Positions 23,970-31,801 of a stretch of DNA of 33,086 nt are shown here, one piece after another (within the stretch, counting starts at the first letter, position 1; each line of letters begins with the position of its first letter). The notes beneath the pieces were generated by a model that was given only the letters and a program-made list of their open reading frames with translations, did no database searches and was not told where the DNA came from. The stretch covers positions 1 through 33,086 of the forward strand of contig CAWEXD010000005.1 in the NCBI GenBank assembly GCA_963812945.1. Direction: 5' to 3'. This DNA is from DASRDR01 sp963812945 [NCBI: uncultured Candidatus Rokubacteria bacterium]. Its GTDB lineage: Bacteria > Methylomirabilota > Methylomirabilia > Rokubacteriales. A program made the position numbers and the translations under genes.

Positions 23970-24906
23970 GTGCGGGAGTTTCAGGCGGGGGCAGGGGTGC
24001 TGCGAGCGGTGGACGACGTCAGCTTCGAGATCGGCGCGGGGGAGACGCTGGGGCTCGTCGGCGAGAGCGGGTGCGGGAAGACGACGGTCGGGCGGCTGAT
24101 CCTGCGGCTCCTCCCGGCGACCGGCCGGGCGGATCGTGTTCGACGGCGAGGACGTGACCCACCTCCCCGAGCGCGCGCCTCCGGGAGTTCCGGCGCCAGG
24201 TGCAGGTGGTCTTCCAGGACCCCTACTCGTCGCTCAACCCGCGGCTCACCGTCCGCGACATCGTCGGCGAGCCGCTCCGGAACTTCGGCGCGACGCGCCG
24301 GGCGGCCGCCGACGCGCGTGGCGGAGCTGCTCGACACGGTCGGCCTGCCGCCGGCGTACATGAGCCGTTACCCGCACGCCTTCAGCGGCGGCCAGCGTCA
24401 GCGGATCGGCATCGCGCGGGCGCTCGCGCTCGGCCCGCGCCTGCTCGTGTGCGACGAGGCCGTCTCGTCGCTCGACGTCTCCGTCCAGGCGCAGATCCTG
24501 AACCTCCTGGCCGACCTCCAGCGGCAGCTCGGGCTCGCGCTGCTCTTCATCTCGCACAATCTGGCGGTGGTCCGCCACGTGAGCCACCGCGTCGCGGTGA
24601 TGTATCTCGGGCGGCTGGTCGAGCTGGCGCCGGAGTCCTGCCCTCTTCGAGCACCCCCGCCACCCGTACACGCGCGCGCTTCTGGCAGCGGTGCCCGAGG
24701 CGATCCCCGACGCCCAGCCGCCCGCCGTGCTCCCCGGCGAGATCCCGAGCCCGCTCGATCCGCCGACGGGCTGCCGCTTCCAGACCCGCTGCCCCCGGGT
24801 TGAGGCGCGCTGCCGGGCGGCCGAGCCGGCGCTCACCGAGCAGCCGCCCGGCCACTGGGTGCGCTGCTACTTTCCGGAGCCGGAGCCCCTCCGGCGGACG
24901 GCGTAG
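23970..24906 (+). CDS. DppF-type ABC transporter ATPase, broken by frameshifts in this sequence
   Basis: The first usable start is GTG 23970; the recognisable protein (PLL...DGLVREF) begins a few codons earlier, inside or next to the palindrome. Frame changes, all readable as one inserted base, are needed near 24122, 24178, 24315 and 24643. The motifs are intact: [17 protein letters not shown] (Walker A), [18 protein letters not shown] (Q-loop), [17 protein letters not shown] (signature), [20 protein letters not shown] (Walker B), [24 protein letters not shown]. The C-terminal oligo_HPY zone has [16 protein letters not shown]...HWVRCYFPE with the usual Cys residues. With the DppD-type subunit it would power peptide-type uptake. 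The stop is TAG at 24904-24906. Confidence 0.82.
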
Positions 24907-24912
24907 GCCGTC

Positions 24913-25335
24913 ATGCTCGTCGAGCGCACGCACTACTACGCCAAGCCCGGCCGGGCCGCCGAGGTCCTGGCGACCCGCCGCCGCGCGTCGGAGGTCCGCG
25001 TCGCCCTGGGCCTTCGGCACGGCCGGATCCTCGCGAAGGCCGATCCCCACGGCGACGGCCCGGACGTGACCTGGGAGTGCGCGTTTCCGGACGCGGCCGC
25101 CCAGGCGGCGGACCTCGCCGCGCGCGGGCGGAGCCCCGAGTTCGAGTCGGTGCGTGCCGGGATGACGGCGCTCGTCGACCGCTTCGAGCGGCTGGTTCTC
25201 GTCGAGGACGATCGTCGCCGACGCCGAGCGACCGGTGGTGCCGGCCGAGGTCCGCGTCCGCGAGTGGCGAGCGCACCCTCGCCGGATATCTCTACGTGCC
25301 TTCCGGCGCCGGGCCGTTCCCCGGCCTCGTGCTGA
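24913..25335 (+). CDS. NIPSNAP/EthD-like small protein, C-terminus uncertain
   Basis: The ATG at 24913 lies 6 bp after the ATPase stop. The first 100 residues resemble dimeric alpha/beta-barrel proteins of the NIPSNAP/EthD kind: [46 protein letters not shown], and [18 protein letters not shown]. Family members are about 100-110 residues, so the natural end is probably near 25215. The rest of the open frame to 25335 overlaps the hydrolase gene and looks non-coding, which suggests a frameshift near the true stop. Such proteins may bind or detoxify small molecules or protect a labile intermediate; no catalytic residue can be named. The position between importer and hydrolase suggests a role in the same catabolic unit. 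Confidence 0.6.
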   Translation: MLVERTHYYAKPGRAAEVLATRRRASEVRVALGLRHGRILAKADPHGDGPDVTWECAFPDAAAQAADLAARGRSPEFESVRAGMTALVDRFERLVLVEDDRRRRRATGGAGRGPRPRVASAPSPDISTCLPAPGRSPASC

Positions 25336-25990
25336 ACCACGGCAGCACGATCCATCCGGGCACGAGCGACGTTCTGCCGCCCGGCACGGCGCCGTGCTCT
25401 ACGGGGTGGGGCTATCGCCGTGCCTGCTCCCGCACCGCCACGGCTACGGCAACTCCGAGGGATCCGACCTGGCGCCGAAGAGGTGCCGGCCGAGTTCGGG
25501 ACCGCCGAGTACGACCGGGCGCTGGCGGCGCGTCTCCAGCGCGAGGCGGACGACGTGGCGGCCGCGGTCGACTGGCTGCGCGAGCCTGCCCGGAGGTGCA
25601 GGGCGACCGTGTCGGCGTGATGGGGAGCTCGTTCGGCGGGGTGATGGCGCTCCTCGCCGCCTCGCGCCGCCCCGGGCTCCGGTGCGCCGTGAACTTCGCC
25701 GGCGCGGCGATGAACTGGGAGCGGACGCCGACGCTCCGCGCGACGCTGCTCGGAGCCGCCCGGCAGCTCACGGTGCCGGTCTGCCTCGTCCAGGCGGAGA
25801 ACGACTACAGCACGGCGCCGACCCGGGAGCTGGCCGCCGACTCCGGCGGCACGGGAAGGCTCACGCGGCGCGCGTGTTCCCGGCCTTCGGGCTCACGGCG
25901 GACGAGGGCCATCTCTTCTTCCAGAACGGCGCGCCGATCTGGGGGCCCTTCGTTCGGGAGTTCCTGGACCGCTGGATGCAGAGGAGGTGA
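25235..25990 (+). CDS. Alpha/beta hydrolase (dienelactone hydrolase-like), broken by frameshifts in this sequence
   Basis: The protein can be followed only by changing frame near 25260, between 25370 and 25480, near 25590 and near 25850. Conserved segments are [24 protein letters not shown] (oxyanion region), HRHGYGNSEG, the nucleophile elbow GVMGSSFGGVMALLA (Ser in G-S-S-F-G, about 25630), the acid in VQAENDYS, and the catalytic His in DEGHLFF (about 25910). The triad is thus complete. GTG 25235 is the first start in the initial frame; the real start may be slightly upstream, overlapping the NIPSNAP-like gene. It would hydrolyse an ester or lactone. Its stop lies 5 bp before the creatininase-family gene, whose ribosome site it contains. 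Confidence 0.72.
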   Translation: MVPAEVRVREWRAHPRRISLRAFRRRAVPRPRAEPRQHDPSGHERRSAARHGAVLYGVGLSPCLLPHRHGYGNSEGSDLAPKRCRPSSGPPSTTGRWRRVSSARRTTWRPRSTGCASLPGGAGRPCRRDGELVRRGDGAPRRLAPPRAPVRRELRRRGDELGADADAPRDAARSRPAAHGAGLPRPGGERLQHGADPGAGRRLRRHGKAHAARVFPAFGLTADEGHLFFQNGAPIWGPFVREFLDRWMQRR

Positions 25991-25995
25991 CGCTG

Positions 25996-26754
25996 ATGCG
26001 CGGTGCGTTCCTCGAAGATCTGACGTGGCCCGAGGCCCGTGCGCGCATTGCGGCCGACGCCGTCGTCGTGGTGCCGGTCGGCGCGGCCTCGAAGGAGCAT
26101 GGCCCTCATCTCCCGCTCCGGACCGACTATCTCGTCGCCCGGGAGCTGGGACGGCGGCTGGCCGAGGCCCTGCCGGTGCTCGTCGCGCCGGTGATCTCGT
26201 TCGGCTACTATCCGGCGTTCGTCCGGTACCCGGGGAGCCAGCATCTGCGCGCGGAGACGTTCATGGCGCTCGTGACCGACGTGCTGACGGGATTCGTCCG
26301 CCAGGGGGCGCGCCGGCTGGCGATCGTCAACACGGGGGTGTCGACCGAGGCGCCCCTCCGCGTCGTCGTGCGGGATTTCTACGCGGAGCACGGCCTGCGC
26401 GTCGCGGTGGCCGACCTGGGGACGCTCGGGCGCGCCGTCAAGCCCCGGCTCCGCCAGAAGCTCGGCGGCCACGCCGACGAGCTGGAGACGTCCCTCGTCC
26501 TCGCCATCGAGCCCGACGCCGTGCGCATCGCGCGGGCGGAGCCCGACTACGGCCACCTGCTCGACGCGCCGGCGACCGTCTTCTACCAGCCGGTGATCTT
26601 CGACGGGGACCCGGGATCCGGCCCCGACTGGAGCCGCACCGGAGCCCGCGGCGATCCCTCGCTCGCGACGCGCGAGACCGGAGAGGCCGCCCTCCGGGAG
26701 ATCACGCGCGAGCTGGTGGACGGCCTGGTGGCGCTGTACCCCGATCTCCGGTGA
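25996..26754 (+). CDS. Creatininase-family amidohydrolase-like protein with altered metal-site motif
   Basis: The ATG at 25996 follows GAGGAGGT with a 7-base spacer (an in-frame GTG at 25987 overlaps that site). The 252-residue protein matches the creatininase fold: VVVVPVGAASKEHGPHLPLRTDYLVA (E34, H35, H38, D44), VAPVISFGYYPAF, YPGSQHLRAETF and LGGHADELETSLVLAIEPDAV (H159, E164). The normal NGHGGN motif is replaced by NTGVSTEAP (112-120), and there is one extra residue before EHG. This is a known divergent branch of the family, whose members elsewhere hydrolyse cyclic or linear amides such as creatinine; activity here is not certain. Frame intact. It probably acts on the substrate imported by the upstream system. 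Confidence 0.85.
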   Translation: MRGAFLEDLTWPEARARIAADAVVVVPVGAASKEHGPHLPLRTDYLVARELGRRLAEALPVLVAPVISFGYYPAFVRYPGSQHLRAETFMALVTDVLTGFVRQGARRLAIVNTGVSTEAPLRVVVRDFYAEHGLRVAVADLGTLGRAVKPRLRQKLGGHADELETSLVLAIEPDAVRIARAEPDYGHLLDAPATVFYQPVIFDGDPGSGPDWSRTGARGDPSLATRETGEAALREITRELVDGLVALYPDLR

Positions 26755-26793
26755 CCGCGCGATCGTGGTGGGCCCCGTCGTCGGCGGCGCGCC

Positions 26794-26823
26794 TTGACGT
26801 GGCGCGTCGAGCGATGGTCTAGT
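26794..26823 (+). promoter_or_regulatory. Candidate promoter of the second SDR gene
   Basis: TTGACG (26794-26799), an 18-base spacer and TCTAGT (26818-26823) lie 38 bases before the ATG at 26861. The layout closely resembles the site before the pyruvate phosphate dikinase gene (31720-31749). Confidence 0.4.
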
Positions 26824-26860
26824 CCTACTGCGCGCCGAGGGCGCGCGGCGGAGGCGCTCG

Positions 26861-27646
26861 ATGGACCTGGGTCTCGAGGGCAAGGTCGCGATCATCACCG
26901 GCGGCAGCGACGGGCTCGGGCTCGCCACGGCCCGGCGGCTCGCCGCCGAGGGGGCGGCCGTGTCAATCTGCGGCCGCGACCGTACGCGCCTCACGGAGGC
27001 GGCGGAGAAGTTGCGAGCCGACGGCGGGGCGGTTCTCGACGTTGCGGCGGACGTAACGCAGGCCGCCGATCTCGAACGGCTGGTGTCCGCCACGCTCGAG
27101 CGGTTCGGACGGCTCGACATCCTGGTCAACAACGCCGGCACGTCGGCGGCGCGCGGCTTCGACACGGTGGACGACGCGGCGTGGGAGGCCGACCTCGAGC
27201 TGAAGCTCTTCGCCGCGATCCGCTGCGTGCGGCTCTGCGTGCCGGCCATGCGGAAGGCGGGCGGGGGCCGGATCGTCAACATCCTCAACACGGGCGCGAA
27301 GACCCCGGGCGCCCGGTCGCTCCCGACCTCGGTCAGCCGCGCCGCGGGGCTCGCCCTGACGAAGGCGCTCTCGAAAGAGCTCGCCGGGGACCGCATCCTC
27401 GTCAACGCGGTCTGCATCGGGCTCGTCAAGAGCGGGCAGTGGGAGCGACGCTGGGTGGCCGCGGGGCGGCCCGGGATGCTCGAGACGTTCTACGAGAAGC
27501 TCGCCAGCGAGCGGGGCGTGCCGCTCGGCCGCATGGGGGAGGCGGAAGAGCTCGGCGCGCTGGTCGCCTTCCTGGTGTCCGCGCCGGCCGCCTTCATCAC
27601 CGGGGTCGCGATCAACTTCGACGGCGGTCACTCCCCGGTGGTGTAG
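26861..27646 (+). CDS. SDR-family protein lacking the canonical catalytic Tyr and Lys
   Basis: The 261-residue protein starts at ATG 26861 after GGAGG. The Rossmann part is typical: TGGSDGLG (residues 13-20), CGRDRT after strand 2 (suggesting NADP), DVAADVT and NNAG (90-93). The active-site helix is not: where YxxxK is expected the sequence has T156-S-V-S-R160 within PTSVSRAAGLALTK, and the Ser position reads NILNTG. The end (FLVSAPAAFITGVAINFDGGHSPVV) is the standard SDR C-terminus. A subgroup of SDR-like proteins with SVSRAAG exists in soil bacteria and is uncharacterised as far as I know. It may bind cofactor without classical hydride-transfer chemistry, or use other residues. Frame intact. 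Confidence 0.9.
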   Translation: MDLGLEGKVAIITGGSDGLGLATARRLAAEGAAVSICGRDRTRLTEAAEKLRADGGAVLDVAADVTQAADLERLVSATLERFGRLDILVNNAGTSAARGFDTVDDAAWEADLELKLFAAIRCVRLCVPAMRKAGGGRIVNILNTGAKTPGARSLPTSVSRAAGLALTKALSKELAGDRILVNAVCIGLVKSGQWERRWVAAGRPGMLETFYEKLASERGVPLGRMGEAEELGALVAFLVSAPAAFITGVAINFDGGHSPVV

Positions 27647-29189
27647 GTGGTGGGGTCGCCCGGCGGCCCCGGCCCCGACCGTCACGGTCGGCTGGCCGGG
27701 CGGCTCGCCTGGATCGCGCTCGGTCTCCTGGCCACGTCCATCCTTGCTTCGTCCCACTGGGTCGATCCGGACCTCTGGGGGCACATGGCGGTCGGGCGGG
27801 AGACGGTGCGCCTGGGCTGGCCGCCCCTCGAGGATCCCTTCTCGTACATGCCGACGATCCGGCCGTTCGTCTACCACGAGTGGCTTTCCGGCGTGACCTT
27901 CTACACGACGCTCGACGCAGATGGGCGGGTGGAGCCTCAAGGTGGCGACCGTCGCCCTCGGGCTCCTCGCGCTCGGGGTGGCCGGCCTGACGGCCCGACG
28001 CCTGGGCGCCTCGCCCGCCGCGATCTTCGTCGTCACGCTGGTGACCCTGCCGTCGTTCGCGATCGGCTACGTGCCGATCCGTCCCCAGGCCTTCACGTTC
28101 CTGTTTTTTGCGGTGACGCTCTGGATCCTCGTCGCCTTCGATCAGGGCGTCCGGCGCGTCCTGCTCCTGCTCCCGCCGCTGTTCGCCCTGTGGGCGAACC
28201 TGCACGGTGGGTTCGTCGCCGGTCTCGGGGTCATCGCCCTGTTCTTCGCCGCGCGCACCGTCGGGGGCCGGCCCCCGTGGCGCCTCCTCGTCGCCGGCGC
28301 CGTGGCCGCGGTCGCCACGCTCGTCAACCCATACGGTCTCCAGTACTGGCAGTACCTCGCGCGGGCACTGTCCATGACACGGCCCTACATCGTGGAATGG
28401 ATGCCCGTCTACCACCGGCTGCTCGAGCCCGTGTACTGGGACAGCCAGACGCTCATGCGGGATGCGCTGCGCCTTGTCTTCATCGGGCTGACGATCCTCG
28501 CCGTCGTCGGCGCGAGATCTCGATACTGGCCGGGAGTCCTCGTCCTCGCCGTCACCGGCTATCTCGGGCTCCGCCACCTGAAGCACCTGCCGCTGCTCGC
28601 GATCGCCGGCATCGCCTTCGTCCCGATCCACCTGACACTGCTGCTCCAGGGCGCGCTCGACAGGCTGCGTGCGCGCCTCGCCGGCCGCCAGCGCTTCGCG
28701 ACGTCGGCCGCCGCGATCGTGTCGGCACTGCTCGCCGCGCTGCTCGTCGTCGACCTCGCCGTCCTGACGCCGTGGGCGCCCATCGTGTCGGCCCGCGCCT
28801 ATCCGGTGGAAGCCGTGGATTTCCTCAGGGTCAACGGCGTCCGCGGCAACCTCGCCACGCCGTTCGACTGGGGCCAGTACGTCCTGTGGAAGCTCCATCC
28901 GGCCGTGAAGGTCTCGTTCGACGGCCGCTACGAGACCGTGTACCCGGAGGAGGTCGCCGCGGACAACTTCAACTTCGTCCGCGGCGAAGGCGACTGGCGG
29001 AGGCTCCTCGCGCGCTACCCGACCGACATGGTGCTGGTCGGCCGCGCCCATCCCGTCGCGCCGCTCATGGCAGTGGAGCCGGGGTGGACGCTCGTCCACC
29101 AGGACCCGATCGGCCTGCTGTACGTCCGGGCCGACCGGAGCCAGCGGAACTGGCGGCCGCCGTCAACCGCCCGGGGCGCGCTGCCGTAG
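27647..29189 (+). CDS. Polytopic membrane protein, GT-C glycosyltransferase-like, with one frameshift
   Basis: The gene starts at GTG 27647 directly after the SDR stop (a second GTG follows at 27650). Frame 1 encodes the first helix and the family motif SSHWVDPDLWGHMAVGRETV...DPFSYMPTIRPFVYHEWLSG. Near 27915 the frame shifts by one base, and the rest (about 420 residues) continues to 29189. About nine to ten further hydrophobic helices are visible, for example VATVALGLLALGVAGL, FLFFAVTLWILVAF and IVSALLAALLVVDLAVL. A soluble C-terminal domain follows, with TPFDWGQYVLWKLHPAVKVSFDGRYETVYP. The acidic first loop (DPDLWGH) and topology resemble GT-C polyprenyl-linked sugar transferases; the function is not proven. 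It would sit in the inner membrane. Confidence 0.75.
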
Positions 29190-29378
29190 GCCTTCGGCCG
29201 GCCCGCGCGCTGGACGTGGGCACTGAAGCTTCCGCCGTCGCGCGCGTATTCTGAGCCTCATGGACGAGTACAGCCTCTTGACGACCCGTGTCACCGAATG
29301 CTCGACTGCTGCTCGCCGGCCGGGCGTCCCGATCGTCGCACAGAGTCGAGCAACATCTCGAGGGGTGATGAGTGATCC

Positions 29379-31680
29379 GTGTCCCGTACGCGGAAGATTC
29401 CGCAGATCCCGGCCCTGCAGCTGACGCCCTATGTGTGGGGAGTGGGCTCGATCATCGCGTATTTGCTACTGATCCAGGGCTGCGGAAGCAGCTCATCGAC
29501 CGGCCCGCAGCAGGTCCTGGTCATTCTCGAGCCTCAGGGTTCGGCCCCTCGCAACGCTCGTCGCTGGGCGGCCGACGCCCGTCGAGTTCACCGTCACGGT
29601 CTCGGATCCGAGCGCCGTGGTGGGCGGAGAAGCCGGCGTTCGGCAAGCGCTGGGTCAGCTTCCCTGCCAGGCTTCTGAGATAGGGCCGGTCGTCGCCAGT
29701 ACCCCGATCCAAGGGGACGAACGTCGTCGGCTCGACCGTTACGGTGGTCATGACGCTGCGCCTTCCGGCCGGCCAGAATCGACTGTGCTTCCTTCTCGTG
29801 ACGGCCTCCGGAGCTGCGGAAGGCCACCGATCGGCCCAGACCGAGCTGACCCTGCGGCAGGTCACGTCGAACGAGCTCGAGTTCGTGCTCGACGTCCGCG
29901 CTGGGGGGTTCCTGGGCTCGTCGGCATCGGGCTCGGCCGGCGCCGCCGCGCCGCCGGCACCGCCAGCCGCGCCGCCGGCACCGCCAGCCGCGCCGCCAGC
30001 CGCGCCGCCTCGACCGGTCGTCAGCATCACGGCGCTGGATGTGACCGCTGCCGAGCCCACGGACCCCGGCGTGTTCCAGGTCACCCGCACCGGGAGCACC
30101 GCGGCGCCACTGGTCGTTTCGTTCACCGTGGCAGGCACGGCCGCCCCGGGTGTCGACTATGGCGCGCTCCCGGCCAGCGTGACGATCCCTGCGGGTGCGG
30201 CGTCCGCCTCCCTGACCGTCACCCCCATCGACGACGGCGCTTTCGAGACTCCGGAGACGATCGTCGTCACGCTCACCCCCGCGGCCGCCTATGCCATCGG
30301 TAGCCCCAGCACGGCGACCGTCACGCTGACGAGTGAGGACGGCGCGGTCACCGTCGTGGCGTCCGACGCGGCTGCCGCCGAGCCGAGCAACGGAGGCCAG
30401 TTCCGGTTCAGCCGGAGCGGCACGCCGGGGCCGGCGCTGACCGTGTTCTACAGCGTGTCGGGGACGGCGACGCCCGGCGGGGACTACGTCGCCCTGTCCG
30501 GGAGCGCGACCTTTTCCGCGGGCGCGTCGACGGTCAACGTCGCGGTCACCACCATCGACGACGCCGTCGTCGAGAGCCCGGAGACGATCACGCTGACGGT
30601 AACGCCGAACGCCGCGTATCTGGTCGGGAGCCCGAGCGCGGCCACCGTCAACCTGACGAGCAACGACGGGACGGTGACCGTCCAGGCCCAGGACGCGACG
30701 GCGGCGGAGCCGAGCAGCACGGACTTCTGACGCCTCGACCGGAGCGGCACGCCGGGGCCGGCAGTGACCGTGTTCTACACGGTGACGGGGACGGCCACGG
30801 CGGGCACGGACTACACGGCCCTGAGCGGGAGCGTCACGATCCCCGGCGGTGCCGCGGCGGCGGATGTCCTTGTCACACCCATCGACGACGACCTGCTGGA
30901 GAGCCCGGAGACGATCATCGTGACGCTGACCGCGAGCCCGAGCACCCCCCCCACCTACCTCGGTCGGGAGCCCGAGCGCGGCCACCGTCACTCTGACGAG
31001 CAACGACGGGACGGTGACCGTCAGGCCCAGGACGCATCGGCGGCCGAGCCGAGCAGTACGGGAAACTTCCGCTTCAACCGGACCGGGGGAACGGGCTCGC
31101 CGCTGACGGTCCTCTACACGGTGACGGGGACGGCGACGTCCGGCTCGGACGACGTCGCCCTGTCCGGGAGCGCGACCATTCCCGCGGGGGCGTCGCTCGT
31201 CAACGTTCCGCGACCCCCCCGACGACCCCAACGTCGAGGGCCCGGAGACGATCACGGTGACGCTGACGCCGAACGCCGCGTACCTGGTCGGCAGCCCGAG
31301 CACGGCCACGGTCACCCTCACGAGCAACGACGGCACGGTGACGGTGACGGCCCCGGACGGGACGGCCGCCGGGGCAGACCGACTCAGCAACACGGGCCGC
31401 TTCCGCTTCAGCCGCAGCGATACCCCCGTGGCCGGGCTGCCGGCGCTGACCGTCCCCTACACGGTGTCGGGGACGGCGACGCCCGGCTCGGACTACCTCA
31501 CCCTGTCCGGGAGCGCGATCATTCCCGTGAACGCCGCGTTCGTCGACGTCGTCGTAGACTGCGGTCAACGACCTCGCCATGGAGGGATCAGAGACGGTCA
31601 TCGTCACGTTGACGCCGAACTCCGCCTATACGATCGGTGGGTCGGGCACCGCCACGGTGACGATCGCCGGCGACGAGTAG
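29379..31680 (+). CDS. Lipoprotein with five tandem Calx-beta domains, broken by frameshifts and an in-frame TGA
   Basis: The frame opens at GTG 29379 with a helix and lipobox (LLLIQGCGSSS), so the product should be a surface or periplasmic lipoprotein. A first domain of about 180 residues is followed by an Ala-Pro linker (29940-30010, APPAPPAAPP type). Five Calx-beta repeats follow, at about 30022-30350, 30351-30690, 30691-31018, 31019-31345 and 31346-31680. Each has a V-x-D-A-x-A-x-E-P start, F-R-F-x-R-S/T-G, VSGTATxGxDY, a DD...ESPETI segment (the Ca2+-binding acidic loop) and a closing TATVTLTSNDG. Frame changes are needed near 29540, 29716, 30960, 31021, 31210 and 31558. A TGA at 30728-30730 stands where the other repeats have Phe. 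Likely a Ca2+-dependent adhesin or scaffold. Confidence 0.75.
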
Positions 31681-31687
31681 CGGCGCC

Positions 31688-31705
31688 CCCGCGGCTGCCC
31701 GCGGG
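31688..31705 (+). terminator. GC-rich hairpin after the Calx-beta gene
   Basis: CCCGCGG (31688-31694), a four-base loop and CCGCGGG (31699-31705) form a seven-pair all-GC stem 7 bases after the stop. No U tract follows, so intrinsic termination is uncertain. Confidence 0.3.
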
Positions 31706-31719
31706 CACCCCGATGCGTC

Positions 31720-31749
31720 TTGACGCTGCGCGTCGACGAGTGCTGTAGT
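31720..31749 (+). promoter_or_regulatory. Candidate promoter of the pyruvate phosphate dikinase gene
   Basis: TTGACG (31720-31725), an 18-base spacer and TGTAGT (31744-31749) lie 53 bases before the ATG at 31802. The layout resembles the site at 26794-26823. Confidence 0.4.
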
Positions 31750-31801
31750 GCTCGAGGGACACTGCTCGATGCCCTTCCATGCCCGGGCGCGAGATGCGGC
31801 C

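Noticed and set aside
29260-29430. Small ORF starting ATG at 29260 before the Calx-beta gene
   Set aside because: About 55 codons, Arg/Ser-rich, overlapping the start of the Calx-beta frame, with no ribosome site.
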